Virus record (IMG/VR): IMGVR_UViG_3300034198_015569
Span: 1 to 64,000 of that record
Length of the DNA: 64,000 bases
Reading direction: 5' to 3' (one strand)
Source: a virus
The position numbers and the translations under genes are program-made. A model generated the notes under the pieces. The model saw only the letters and a list, made by a program, of their open reading frames with translations, made no database searches and was not told the DNA's origin. Every line of letters begins with the position of its first letter. Position 1 is the stretch's first letter. This document shows positions 32,240 through 39,844 of the stretch, piece by piece.

Positions 32240-32786
32240 TTATAAACTCCTTCACGAATCTATTCTTCACTATGAAGAAGCCGGGTTTCGACGTATTGAA
32301 GCTCCCTGGCTTGTATCAGAAGCTATCAATGATATTACTTGTCCTGCATGGGCAGGAAAATATCATGTCATTAAAGGCGACAAGAAAAAGACCTTTGTGG
32401 CGAGTGGAGAACAGTCATTTCTTTATTTAATTAATAAGGGATTTCTACCAACTTCCGGTAAATACCAGACGATTACTCCTTGTATGCGTAATGATGATTT
32501 TGATACAACGCATACTAAATATTTTATTAAAAATGAATTGATTTCATATGGACCATATGTATCCGAAAAGCATGTTGAGCCTATCATGACAGATGCTCTT
32601 GAATTCTTTTCAAAATATGTGATTAAGAATTTTATTAAGATAGTAAAGACAGCCGAAGGGTTCGATCTTGAATACCGAGGGGTGGAGATTGGTTCCTATG
32701 GATATAGAGAATGCTTATTCACCAAATGGATTTACGCAACCGGCTTGGCAGAACCAAGATTTTCTCGTATGATATATGGAAATTGA
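32232..32786 (+). CDS. Small class II aminoacyl-tRNA-synthetase-like protein
   Basis: 184 aa. GFRRIEAPWLVS (about residues 13-24) looks like motif 1, TITPCMRNDDFDTTHTKYF (about 80-98) like motif 2 with its Arg, and YATGLAEPRFSRMIYG at the end like motif 3 with its ATP-binding Arg. There is no anticodon-binding domain, so it is a catalytic-core paralogue rather than a full synthetase. It could aminoacylate a small substrate or a special tRNA; both are guesses. Confidence 0.55.
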   Translation: MIDYKLLHESILHYEEAGFRRIEAPWLVSEAINDITCPAWAGKYHVIKGDKKKTFVASGEQSFLYLINKGFLPTSGKYQTITPCMRNDDFDTTHTKYFIKNELISYGPYVSEKHVEPIMTDALEFFSKYVIKNFIKIVKTAEGFDLEYRGVEIGSYGYRECLFTKWIYATGLAEPRFSRMIYGN

Positions 32787-33029
32787 ATGAGTTATCATTT
32801 AACTAAAATACCAAAAGGAATATATGGAAAAGCGTCCAAAATAAAAGAGGAATATCTTGAATTTGAAGATGCCATTTATCAAGATAATCCTTTGATGGCT
32901 CTTCAAGAACTATCTGATATACTTGGTGCTATTGAGGCTTATTCCGCCGCCTATAATATGTCATTGAATGATCTTATTAAAATGAAGGAAGCAACTAAGC
33001 GAGCCTTCGAATCAGGACACCGAACATGA
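32787..33029 (+). CDS. MazG-like nucleotide pyrophosphohydrolase
   Basis: 80 aa. KIKEEYLEFEDAI (about residues 19-31) and QELSDILGAIEAY (about 41-53) supply the ExxE and ExxD metal-binding helices of the MazG superfamily. Such phage enzymes hydrolyse nucleotide triphosphates or alarmones. Starts directly after the previous stop. Confidence 0.75.
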   Translation: MSYHLTKIPKGIYGKASKIKEEYLEFEDAIYQDNPLMALQELSDILGAIEAYSAAYNMSLNDLIKMKEATKRAFESGHRT

Positions 33030-33217
33030 AAATTTGGTTTGTTATATTTCTTGTTATGATACTTTTAGCGATAGCAGTATTTTACACTACTGTCATTTTT
33101 AATATAGAAAAAACAAATTGGTGTAGTGAAAACAATTTCAACTCAATCTATATTGATAAAAGAGCATTTTGTGTTAATGAGCAAGGATTTGTATTTGTGC
33201 CAAACATTAAGGGATAA
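33026..33217 (+). CDS. Small single-pass membrane protein, 63 aa
   Basis: Overlaps MazG by ATGA. One N-terminal membrane helix (about residues 4-25), then a short outside part with two Cys. Confidence 0.6.
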   Translation: MKIWFVIFLVMILLAIAVFYTTVIFNIEKTNWCSENNFNSIYIDKRAFCVNEQGFVFVPNIKG

Positions 33218-33219
33218 TA

Positions 33220-33366
33220 GTGCAGTTAAAAATATTTATTTTCTTATTTCGAGATGATAAATCACTTCAATATCAAATTGCTGAAATTACAGCATATTCT
33301 AGACAAGAAGCGATTCGATATTTTGTCGAAACCCATCCTTTAACAGAGTATGAAATCATAACTTGA
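33220..33366 (+). CDS. Hypothetical protein, 48 aa, GTG start
   Basis: GTG two bases after the previous stop; product VQLKIFIFLFRDDKSLQ onward, with a weak ribosome site. Moderately supported. Confidence 0.45.
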   Translation: MQLKIFIFLFRDDKSLQYQIAEITAYSRQEAIRYFVETHPLTEYEIIT

Positions 33367-33398
33367 ATAAATAGAGTCGAACAACTAGGAGGAAAGAT

Positions 33399-33746
33399 AT
33401 GTTCGACTTTGGATTAGGTAAGGTATGGTCTACACTAATAGTAATAGCATTAGCAATTGCTCTCTCTGGTGCCGCATTTTGGTATGTGTATAGTTGGGGA
33501 TATAATGACGCACAGGCAAAATGTCAGGTTGCAGCATTAGAAGAAATAATTAAATCTAAAGAACGTGATTTGGCAGTTATTCAAAAGAAAGCTAACGAAG
33601 AGACGGTGACGAAAATTGAGCTTGACAAGAAGCTTAAAGCAAGAGAAGATGAACTAGAAGAATATAAGAGCAAACTTTCCGAAAACAATTCATGTATTGC
33701 AACTGATGCTGATGTGGAATACTTTAACGGAAAGAAAAAGAAATGA
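33399..33746 (+). CDS. Inner-membrane spanin (Rz-like)
   Basis: 115 aa with GGAGG before the ATG. One N-terminal membrane helix (about residues 10-30) and a long periplasmic coiled coil (about 38-100, rich in K/E), the design of an i-spanin. The next gene begins inside its last codons and codes a proline-bearing lipoprotein, the normal partner. Together they fuse the inner and outer membranes at lysis. Confidence 0.85.
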   Translation: MFDFGLGKVWSTLIVIALAIALSGAAFWYVYSWGYNDAQAKCQVAALEEIIKSKERDLAVIQKKANEETVTKIELDKKLKAREDELEEYKSKLSENNSCIATDADVEYFNGKKKK

Positions 33747-33997
33747 AGAAAGTATTAATTGTATTTTTATTGGGTATTGTATTAGCCGGATGTGAACAAA
33801 CAGTTCCAAAACCCGAGCTTAAAATTACACTCCCTCCACCACCTTCCTTTTGTGATAAGGTGGACCTTCCAAAATTAAAGAAAGGTGAAGATATTCGTGT
33901 ATTTGCTGGACGATTAAAAGTGTTTGCAGAATCACGAAATGATGATCTATCATCATGTCGTAAATGGATTGAAGACTTAGCTAAAGAATATCAGTAA
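33743..33997 (+). CDS. Outer-membrane spanin lipoprotein (Rz1-like)
   Basis: 84 aa. Signal peptide with lipobox VLAGC (Cys at about residue 17), then a Pro-rich stretch (LPPPPSF) and a short helical domain. ATGA overlap with the i-spanin gene. This o-spanin implies a Gram-negative host. Confidence 0.85.
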   Translation: MKKVLIVFLLGIVLAGCEQTVPKPELKITLPPPPSFCDKVDLPKLKKGEDIRVFAGRLKVFAESRNDDLSSCRKWIEDLAKEYQ

Positions 33998-34011
33998 AGG
34001 AAATTTTTATT

Positions 34012-34362
34012 ATGGATAAAGTGGTTATTACTCTTACCGTTTCAGATATTGATCCTAAAATCCCTTCAATTTCAATTCCAATCCTATTGGTTGAAAGTGA
34101 GGAAATCGCACAAGATTTGGTTAATCGTATTCGAACTACTTTTAATGATATTAATGCCAAATCCCGCCAAAGATATGAACCCCTTCTTATTAAAGCTATG
34201 GAAGACCAAGATAAAGATACACAGAGACTCCTTGTAAGTCAGATTTGTAAAGAATATGATGATGCTTTAAAGCAATATAATGTTCCTACTAATTATTTCT
34301 CTTGGATACATACTGTTGATATTAAATTCATGGCATTTTATGTGAAGAATTGGGAAAATTGA
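34012..34362 (+). CDS. Hypothetical protein, 116 aa
   Basis: Good AAGGAAA site. Helical, acidic; begins MDKVVITLTVSDIDPKIPS. Not recognised. Confidence 0.65.
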   Translation: MDKVVITLTVSDIDPKIPSISIPILLVESEEIAQDLVNRIRTTFNDINAKSRQRYEPLLIKAMEDQDKDTQRLLVSQICKEYDDALKQYNVPTNYFSWIHTVDIKFMAFYVKNWEN

Positions 34363-34363
34363 A

Positions 34364-34642
34364 TTGAAAATTTATAATATTGTAAGACGATTGATTGGCT
34401 GGAAGGATAGTTATTCTGAAACAATTATTCTAAGAGCCTTTACCAATAAGGAGTCTGCCGAAACATGGCAGACTCGTAGAATCGAGCTTTACGATGCTGG
34501 AACTGTTGCGCTTAGCACTAATGATGATGAAAAAATTCAATTGGCCTTTCTTGACATTGAAGCCCATGGTATTCCCCCGGTAAGTCTCGATATTTACATG
34601 GCTGAACGTTTTTATATTTGCGAAACGGAATTATATAAATGA
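34364..34642 (+). CDS. Hypothetical protein, 92 aa, TTG start
   Basis: TTG one base after the previous stop; alpha/beta composition with a Trp-rich start (RRLIGWKDSY). Its TGA overlaps the next ATG. Confidence 0.6.
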   Translation: MKIYNIVRRLIGWKDSYSETIILRAFTNKESAETWQTRRIELYDAGTVALSTNDDEKIQLAFLDIEAHGIPPVSLDIYMAERFYICETELYK

Positions 34643-35088
34643 AATTATATTTTGCTGGACCTTCAGTTTTCCTTAAAAACGGACAATCAGAAATTACAGG
34701 TAATTTTTTAAAGAATCTTGCGTTGCGTTATGGAGCCACTGGTTTTTATCCCGGTGATTTCTCTTCAACTGATCCTGGAAAAATTTACGATAACTGTGTT
34801 TCAAACCTATTTGATTCTAATGCTATTATTGCCGATATTGGTAGTTGGCGTGGTGCCGAGATGGATGTTGGAACAGCCGTCGAAATCGGAATTGCAATTG
34901 GAAAAAATATCCCAATTTATGGATATGCAGAAGATTGGGATATTCCGCTTGTTGACAAACTTCCTCCTTCAGTTGATTATGATACAGAAAATTTTGGATT
35001 TCCACAAAATCTAATGGTTATTTTTTCTTGTGTTGAAATCTTTGAAACAGCAGAAGAAGCCGTAAAAGCTGCCACTAAAAGAAGATAA
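34639..35088 (+). CDS. Nucleoside 2-deoxyribosyltransferase-like
   Basis: 149 aa. MKLYFAGPSVF opens the fold; NAIIADIGSWRGAEMDVGTAVEIG (split here by residues 73-96) supplies the catalytic Asp/Glu region D-x-GTA-E. The family exchanges bases on deoxyribonucleosides or hydrolyses deoxynucleoside monophosphates. One of two such genes here (see 45912). Confidence 0.85.
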   Translation: MKLYFAGPSVFLKNGQSEITGNFLKNLALRYGATGFYPGDFSSTDPGKIYDNCVSNLFDSNAIIADIGSWRGAEMDVGTAVEIGIAIGKNIPIYGYAEDWDIPLVDKLPPSVDYDTENFGFPQNLMVIFSCVEIFETAEEAVKAATKRR

Positions 35089-35089
35089 T

Positions 35090-35422
35090 ATGAGCAAACG
35101 TCATAGTTTACTTTCAAGAATTAAAAAAAGAAAATGGGGAAATGAATTAATAGAAACGAATAAAAACTGTTTCTATTGTGATACTCCATTTAACGATTTT
35201 AATGAATATGATCGAATGACGGGAGACCATATTATTCCAAAGTGTCGTGGAGGAAAAATTGTAGAACATAATATTGTTCTTGCGTGTAATATGTGTAATG
35301 CGGTAAAAGACAACACAGATTTTATTAAATTCTATATGTTTGCACAATTATATATCAAGCATAATAGAATGAATAGTATTTCAAAATTAAATCATGAATA
35401 TAGGAGAATACGAAATGGATAA
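35090..35422 (+). CDS. HNH endonuclease
   Basis: 110 aa. CFYCDTPF (CxxC, about residues 23-30), then TGDHIIPKCRGG (about 44-55), NIVLACNMCNAVK (second CxxC) complete a zinc-stabilised HNH domain. Free-standing, compact and close to tRNA genes, so probably a homing nuclease. Confidence 0.85.
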   Translation: MSKRHSLLSRIKKRKWGNELIETNKNCFYCDTPFNDFNEYDRMTGDHIIPKCRGGKIVEHNIVLACNMCNAVKDNTDFIKFYMFAQLYIKHNRMNSISKLNHEYRRIRNG

Positions 35423-35666
35423 GTTGGTTACTGTACTTGGTGGAATTCTATTGGTTGGTCTGATTCTTACTCTAGGTGCTTTAGTTGGACCTTTGGTAGG
35501 AGCTTTCGTAGGTTGGGTTCTTTCATGGGCCATGCCAACGTGGATTTCCGGTGGATTTGCTGCTTTTGGATTAAATGTCAATCCTGATCAGTTTGTGGCA
35601 GTTGGCGCCATGCTTGGATTTGTTGGTGCATTTCTCAGAAGTACCGGACAATCAAATAAGTCTTGA
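35415..35666 (+). CDS. Small glycine-rich membrane protein, 83 aa
   Basis: ATG at 35415 with AGGAG upstream, overlapping the HNH stop. Two hydrophobic Gly-zipper segments (VTVLGGILLVGLILTLG and GALVGPLVGAFVGWVL), as in small pore-forming or holin-like proteins. Holin activity is a possibility only. Confidence 0.6.
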   Translation: MDKLVTVLGGILLVGLILTLGALVGPLVGAFVGWVLSWAMPTWISGGFAAFGLNVNPDQFVAVGAMLGFVGAFLRSTGQSNKS

Positions 35667-35690
35667 CCCTAAAATAAATTAGTATATTAT
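35663..35690 (+). promoter_or_regulatory. Sigma70-like promoter
   Basis: TTGACC, 16 bases, TATTAT; leads genes 35718 and 35912 and perhaps the tRNA at 36125. Confidence 0.65.
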
Positions 35691-35717
35691 GTAATAACAA
35701 TTTGGGGGGAGAATCGT

Positions 35718-35912
35718 ATGGACATTATTCTTAATGTTGAATATATTTCTGCTTCCAAATTGTGGCATGGTTATACACAAGAAACTGATGGGATTGAATT
35801 TATTTTTGCAGTGGCAGGTTGCCAAACTCTGGATGAACTGATAGAATGTATGAACTATTTGGCTAATGAAAAAGGTAAAATTGTTTCGTTTATTATAAAT
35901 AGGATTAAGTAA
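35718..35912 (+). CDS. Hypothetical protein, 64 aa
   Basis: Preceded by GGGGGGAG. Acidic helical protein; TAATG overlap with the next gene. Confidence 0.6.
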   Translation: MDIILNVEYISASKLWHGYTQETDGIEFIFAVAGCQTLDELIECMNYLANEKGKIVSFIINRIK

Positions 35913-36115
35913 TGATTACGGAACGTGATGTATATAAAGTAATTAAAGAACTTATAGAATTTCCTTTTCCACAAGTTTGTGTACATCATGCCGCAGGAAA
36001 GCTCATTACAATGCTTGAAAATTGTGGATATGAGATTGACAATGATTTGGTACACTCTATAGTGTTTGCTGAAGATGAAAAATCATTAGCAATGTTGGAA
36101 GATAAAATTAAATGA
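35912..36115 (+). CDS. Hypothetical protein, 67 aa
   Basis: TAATG-coupled to the gene before. Helical, acidic, one His-His pair. Not recognised. Confidence 0.6.
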   Translation: MITERDVYKVIKELIEFPFPQVCVHHAAGKLITMLENCGYEIDNDLVHSIVFAEDEKSLAMLEDKIK

Positions 36116-36124
36116 AATTTTGAT

Positions 36125-36217
36125 GGCTGCGGGTGTAGGACACGGGAGGTGCTTATAACACCTTATAGTCCGCAGATAACGGATTCCAACTAGGATCGAT
36201 ACCTAGCGCAGTCACCA
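36125..36217 (+). tRNA. Class II (long variable arm) tRNA with TAT anticodon
   Basis: Acceptor GGCTGCG/CGCAGTC, A and CCA encoded. Anticodon stem AGGTG/CACCT with loop CTTATAA gives TAT (Ile AUA codon). But the variable arm is long (TCCG...CGGA hairpin), as in Leu, Ser or Tyr tRNAs, so body and anticodon disagree. T loop ATCGATA. Confidence 0.7.
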
Positions 36218-36222
36218 TGATT

Positions 36223-36882
36223 TCATTTTATTGAAAGTTTCCAGCCATATTTTGAATATTGAGGAAATTGATTTTGTTTAATTTCTTTTATAATATCATT
36301 TTTTTCTATTCGAATTAATTTATAGTTTCGTTTCTTTTTTATTTTAATAGGCGGATTAGGATTGTTTTTATACTTATAAATTCTATCTGATGTATGTGCT
36401 GATTTTCCGTTATTTTTAGCAATTTGCTTCCATTCATCACTTTGAAAGTATGATTTATCTCTATTTTGATTGACAATCTTCATTGTATTTGAAATTTTTT
36501 GGCGTCTATCAATATCAGCCTCTCTATCATATGTGGCTTTACGATATGTAGATATATCCTTACGAATAGTTTCATATAAACGAGAACATATTACTCTTTG
36601 AGATTGATGTTTATTATTTCGTCGGAATGCTGTAACTGCCCAAGCTAACTTAAACCAAATATCAGTATTCTTCTCTACCATCTTGGTTAAAAGAATATGA
36701 CAAATAAAGTGTTCTTTAGCGGAGAGTAAAACTAAATTGTTTTTGGTATTGTTTCCACCCAAACATTTAGGTATGATATGATGCTTTTCAAAATAATCGA
36801 TAGAATTTTTAACTCTATTTTGTGATATTGCATTAGAGATAATTTTATAATACCAAATGTAATATTTGTTGTTTAAAAACAT
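36223..36882 (-). CDS. HNH homing endonuclease
   Basis: 219 aa from the ATG at 36882 (AAGGA upstream on the minus strand; an in-frame ATG at 36906 is less well placed). FEKHHIIPKCLGGNNTKNN (about residues 31-49) and the following LLSAKEHFICH are the HNH core of T4-type SegG/HNH-like nucleases; the basic C-terminus should bind DNA. It lies antisense between two tRNA blocks, a typical intergenic homing site. Confidence 0.85.
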   Translation of the reverse strand: MFLNNKYYIWYYKIISNAISQNRVKNSIDYFEKHHIIPKCLGGNNTKNNLVLLSAKEHFICHILLTKMVEKNTDIWFKLAWAVTAFRRNNKHQSQRVICSRLYETIRKDISTYRKATYDREADIDRRQKISNTMKIVNQNRDKSYFQSDEWKQIAKNNGKSAHTSDRIYKYKNNPNPPIKIKKKRNYKLIRIEKNDIIKEIKQNQFPQYSKYGWKLSIK

Positions 36883-36922
36883 ATTTATCCTTTGTATCTG
36901 TTGCAAAATTATTTATAAGCAG

Positions 36923-36951
36923 TTGACAGAAAATCGATAGTGATCTATAAA
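36923..36951 (+). promoter_or_regulatory. Promoter of tRNA cluster 36.9-37.6 kb
   Basis: TTGACA, 17 bases, TATAAA(TA); the first tRNA starts 10 bases later. Confidence 0.85.
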
Positions 36952-36960
36952 TAAATTCAA

Positions 36961-37038
36961 GCCTCTGTAGTCCAATTGGCAGGAGACAGCACCCTCAAAA
37001 CGTGTACAGTATCGGTTCGAATCCGATTGGAGGCACCA
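36961..37038 (+). tRNA. tRNA with CAA anticodon (Leu), short variable arm
   Basis: Acceptor GCCTCTG/TGGAGGC, anticodon arm GCACC-CTCAAAA-CGTGT (C31-C39 mismatch), T arm ATCGG-TTCGAAT-CCGAT, encoded CCA. The variable region has 5 bases, unusual for tRNA-Leu. Confidence 0.8.
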
Positions 37039-37043
37039 AATTA

Positions 37044-37120
37044 GCGCATATAGTCCAACGGCAGGAGACAAGGCACTTAAAATGCCTACAGTGTTGGTTC
37101 GAATCCAACTATGCGCACCA
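37044..37120 (+). tRNA. tRNA with TAA anticodon (Leu), short variable arm
   Basis: Acceptor GCGCATA/TATGCGC, anticodon AGGCA-CTTAAAA-TGCCT, variable ACAGT, T loop TTCGAAT, encoded CCA. Very similar in body to the preceding tRNA, so a recent duplicate. Confidence 0.85.
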
Positions 37121-37130
37121 TTAAATTAAT

Positions 37131-37142
37131 GATCCTGTGAAT
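37131..37142 (+). other. Met-Ile-Leu-stop motif after tRNA
   Basis: ATGATCCTGTGA; one of four ATGAxCyTGTGA copies in tRNA regions (also 44685, 49987, 50693). Might be a minigene or simply a conserved intergenic motif. Confidence 0.3.
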
Positions 37143-37145
37143 AAT

Positions 37146-37232
37146 GAGATTGTGGGTTCATGCGAATTCAGGCACAGCACGAATACTTAAAATATTCGAC
37201 CTTTGTGGGTTCGATTCCCACCAATCTCACCA
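37146..37232 (+). tRNA. tRNA-like with TAA anticodon, poor D arm
   Basis: Acceptor GAGATTG/CAATCTC, anticodon arm GAATA-CTTAAAA-TATTC, T arm GTGGG-TTCGATT-CCCAC, encoded CCA. The D region is long and shows no clear stem, so function is uncertain. Confidence 0.7.
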
Positions 37233-37243
37233 ATTTCCCTTTT

Positions 37244-37318
37244 GCGGTTGTAGCTCAATGGTAGAGCAGGGCCTTCTAAACGCCATGGTAGTGGGTTCGA
37301 ATCCCACCTACCGCACCA
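37244..37318 (+). tRNA. tRNA with CTA anticodon (amber suppressor candidate)
   Basis: Acceptor GCGGTTG/CTACCGC (one T-T), D arm GCTC-AATGGTA-GAGC, T arm GTGGG-TTCGAAT-CCCAC, CCA. The anticodon arm GGGCC-TTCTAAA-CGCCA reads CTA when centred on its three middle pairs; a shifted reading would give TCT (Arg) but with almost no stem. Confidence 0.6.
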
Positions 37319-37341
37319 TTCTTACAAAGGATACTTATATT

Positions 37342-37536
37342 ATGAATTCTTTTCTAAAAGGTTTTTTCAATGGCATTCTTGACTCCTGTGTTATTTTTTG
37401 CCCTCTAATTTGTAGTATAAATCTAGTTTTCGTTCCATCGCTATCTATTGTATGGATGCCTGCTGCTATTTTAGGTGGACTAATTCTAGCCAATGAAATT
37501 CGCAAAGGTTCGTTTGATTATATTGTAAATAAATAA
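37342..37536 (+). CDS. Small membrane protein, 64 aa
   Basis: AAAGGA upstream of ATG at 37342; embedded between two tRNAs, with the next tRNA beginning at the stop. Two hydrophobic segments and a basic C-terminus. Confidence 0.6.
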   Translation: MNSFLKGFFNGILDSCVIFCPLICSINLVFVPSLSIVWMPAAILGGLILANEIRKGSFDYIVNK

Positions 37537-37613
37537 GTCCCTGTAGCTCAATTGGTTAGAGCCATCCGCTCATAACGGATCGGTTGTAGGTTCAAGTCCT
37601 ACCGGGGACACCA
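37537..37613 (+). tRNA. tRNA with CAT anticodon (Met or Ile2)
   Basis: Acceptor GTCCCTG/CGGGGAC, anticodon ATCCG-CTCATAA-CGGAT perfect, T loop TTCAAGT, CCA. Elongator Met or lysidine-modified Ile cannot be separated by eye. Confidence 0.9.
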
Positions 37614-37631
37614 ATTCCTTTTCCTTAATAT

Positions 37632-37900
37632 TCATCTCTTCTTCAACCAAGATATCCATCGTTTAAATCTTCGGTTTGATGTTTGCCAATATAAATTTTT
37701 CCATTTGCACGACAGGTGGTTTTGTATATGGTATAAAACACAGACGCTTCCTAATTGTTGTTTGTCTGTGTATTTAGCACAGAGTGCTAATTTAAGCCGA
37801 TAAGCTGGCCCTAGGGTCGCAAGACTTAGCTTATCGAAATTCACATAGGGCACAATTTAAAACAAAAAGCCCGTGCCCTAAAAGACACGGAAACTTAAAA
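37632..37900. ncRNA. Region of consecutive strong hairpins, no confident gene
   Basis: Four clear stems in 160 bases: ACACAGAC/GTCTGTGT, TTAGCAC/GTGCTAA, GATAAGCT/AGCTTATC and TAGGGCAC/GTGCCCTA. A 73-codon antisense ORF (37632-37853) covers three of them but lacks a ribosome site. More likely a structured RNA or leader of the RlpA-like gene. Confidence 0.45.
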
Positions 37901-38254
37901 ATGAAAAAGTATCTAATCATCTTCACCGCCGTTTTTCTTGGCGGTTGCCAGACAACGGAATCTGGAGTTCTTAAAAAGTATACCGCAACATCTTCTTATT
38001 ATTGGCAGGGAAGCAAAACAGCAAGCGGCGAAAGATTTAATCCTCATGGATTGACGGCGGCGCATAAAAGGTATAGTTTTGGAACTAGATTGAGATTGAC
38101 AAATCCAAAGAATAATCAATCGGTTGTCGTCAGAGTGAATGACCGTGGTCCTTTTATTAAGGGTCGTGATTTAGATGTTTCACTTGGTGCAGCTAATGCG
38201 CTTGGATTTCGTCAAGCTGGCGTAACTAATTTACATGTAGAGGTTTTAAAATAA
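37901..38254 (+). CDS. RlpA-like lipoprotein (double-psi beta-barrel)
   Basis: 117 aa. Signal peptide with lipobox LGGC (Cys about residue 16), then the RlpA core: TASGERFNPHGLTAAHK (about 41-57), LTNPKNNQSVVVRVNDRGPF (about 67-86) and GRDLDVSLGAA. Bacterial RlpA is a peptidoglycan lytic transglycosylase; this minimal version lacks a SPOR domain. It could act on the host wall at lysis or be expressed on the host outer membrane. Confidence 0.88.
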   Translation: MKKYLIIFTAVFLGGCQTTESGVLKKYTATSSYYWQGSKTASGERFNPHGLTAAHKRYSFGTRLRLTNPKNNQSVVVRVNDRGPFIKGRDLDVSLGAANALGFRQAGVTNLHVEVLK

Positions 38255-38260
38255 GAATTC

Positions 38261-38716
38261 ATGGGCGTCCGTAATTATCCAGAAACACCAAGAGTATACT
38301 TTGATATGGATGGAGTTCTAGCCGATTTCGAGAAAGCGGCAGGACATGAGGGAATCCATCCAAAACAATTTAAAGGTATACATGGAGCATATGCTATGTT
38401 GCCGGTTATTACGGGCGCCCAAGAGGCAGTAGAACGGGTTATTAAAATGGGATACGAAAGTTTCGTTTGCACGAAAATTCCTGATGAAAACCCTTCTGCT
38501 GCAACAGATAAAATTTGGTGGATTAAGAAAAAATTTCCCATGCTACATGGTAGGGTGTTCATCGTTCCCGATAAAGGAGCCATAGGAAGACCATGTGATT
38601 TTCTTATTGATGATCATTTAGAATGGGCTAATGCTCATAATTTTCCTGGCACTAAAATTCCATTTAATGGAGATTGGGATACAATCTTCAACGTCCTTCC
38701 AAATTATAAAGGATAA
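38261..38716 (+). CDS. HAD-family 5'(3')-deoxyribonucleotidase-like
   Basis: 151 aa. Motif I YFDMDGVLADF (about residues 12-22), a Thr/Lys region FVCTKIPDENP (about 69-79) and motif IV DFLIDDHLEWA (about 111-121) match NT5C-type nucleotidases, which dephosphorylate deoxynucleoside monophosphates. Confidence 0.85.
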   Translation: MGVRNYPETPRVYFDMDGVLADFEKAAGHEGIHPKQFKGIHGAYAMLPVITGAQEAVERVIKMGYESFVCTKIPDENPSAATDKIWWIKKKFPMLHGRVFIVPDKGAIGRPCDFLIDDHLEWANAHNFPGTKIPFNGDWDTIFNVLPNYKG

Positions 38717-38720
38717 TATT

Positions 38721-39188
38721 ATGAATGAACTTTCTTTTCTTCTTTATCTAGCTCACGTTTCCGATAATATCGGAGGTGTTCTTGGGGTTCTTGGTGTTCT
38801 AACTTGCATCGGGGCAATAGTAATGGCGTTGTATTACACCATTACAAAATTTTTTGTTATACCAAGTATTGAAGTTGCTGGTGAATCTTGGAAGTCTTGG
38901 AGCACTGATGAATTTGACCGTTTGCTTGCCAGCGTAAAAGTTGCTGGTAAAGCTTTTGTTATTCTTTGTACCATTTCAATAACGGCAGGATTGATTAAAA
39001 GTTTTGTTCCCGACCGTAAGACTGTCACATTGATTGCAGCTTCTCAGATTGGTGAAAAGATTATCAAGAGTCCGCAGGTTCAGTCTATTGTTGATCCGTC
39101 TATCACGCTTCTAAAGTCATGGATGGAACAGCAAACACAGAGCATTGAAAAGGAAATGCTTAAGTCTAAACTGGATAACATGAAGTGA
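38721..39188 (+). CDS. Membrane protein, 155 aa
   Basis: ATG at 38721 just after the previous stop; the longer in-frame ORF (from 38631) lies inside the nucleotidase. Two or three membrane segments (about residues 8-40 and 75-100) and an amphipathic C-terminus. Not recognised. Confidence 0.65.
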   Translation: MNELSFLLYLAHVSDNIGGVLGVLGVLTCIGAIVMALYYTITKFFVIPSIEVAGESWKSWSTDEFDRLLASVKVAGKAFVILCTISITAGLIKSFVPDRKTVTLIAASQIGEKIIKSPQVQSIVDPSITLLKSWMEQQTQSIEKEMLKSKLDNMK

Positions 39189-39655
39189 ACATAGGTAGTG
39201 GAAATCCATATCCTTCTAACGCATTGAGCAACTTTGCGCCCCATCCCTTTGTTTTCAGAGGGGTGGAGTGCAATTCCATGGAAGGCTTGGTACAGAGCTT
39301 CAAATTCGACAAACCGCATATTCAGGTTGAAGTGTGTAAGCTTGTCGGATTGGCAGCAAAGAAGCGTGGTTCCGCTCGCAATAAGCAGTGGAAATCAAAG
39401 CAAATTCTTTGGTGGAATGGCAGTCCATATCCTCGTGACAGCCAAGCATATCAAGACTTGCTGGACGAAGCTTATATCTGTCTTTCTTTTAATTCATCCT
39501 TTAAGAAAGCTCTTTTAGCGACTGGTGATGCGGTATTGACACACTCCATTGGACGTAATAAGATCAATGAGACCGTGTTGACGGAAAAAGAATTTGTTTC
39601 CCGTCTAATGCTCATTCGTCAGATATTAAAAGGAAAAGAAAAGGATAATAAATGA
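39185..39655 (+). CDS. NADAR domain protein (YbiA-like)
   Basis: 156 aa, GTG start overlapping the previous stop. YPSNALSNFAPHPFVFRG (about residues 9-26), CNSMEGLVQSFKF (about 29-41), and the later ALLATGDAVLTHSIGR are the NADAR signature. The family acts on ADP-ribose-linked or riboflavin-pathway N-glycosides. With the macro domain at 42958 it suggests ADP-ribose metabolism or counter-defence. Confidence 0.85.
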   Translation: MNIGSGNPYPSNALSNFAPHPFVFRGVECNSMEGLVQSFKFDKPHIQVEVCKLVGLAAKKRGSARNKQWKSKQILWWNGSPYPRDSQAYQDLLDEAYICLSFNSSFKKALLATGDAVLTHSIGRNKINETVLTEKEFVSRLMLIRQILKGKEKDNK

Positions 39656-39843
39656 CGTGGACACTTATTCTTTACATATTTGTAATTTCTTCGCCGTCCC
39701 GGTCTATGATGGATATGCAGACAGGATACACTTCATATGATACTTGTATGAAGGCTGGTGAACAAGCGAGTCCCGGTACAGTTAAATCTTCTAATTATGC
39801 GGTGCAAACACATTTCGTATATCGCTGCATTGAGGTAAAATAA
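39652..39843 (+). CDS. Small exported protein, 63 aa
   Basis: N-terminal hydrophobic segment (MTWTLILYIFVIS) then a small domain with two Cys, likely disulphide-bonded outside the cytoplasm. ATGA overlap with NADAR. Confidence 0.6.
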   Translation: MTWTLILYIFVISSPSRSMMDMQTGYTSYDTCMKAGEQASPGTVKSSNYAVQTHFVYRCIEVK

Positions 39844-39844
39844 T

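Noticed and set aside
37632-37853. 73-codon minus-strand ORF
   Set aside because: No Shine-Dalgarno, covers perfect hairpins, orientation opposite to neighbours. Kept only as an alternative in the hairpin entry.
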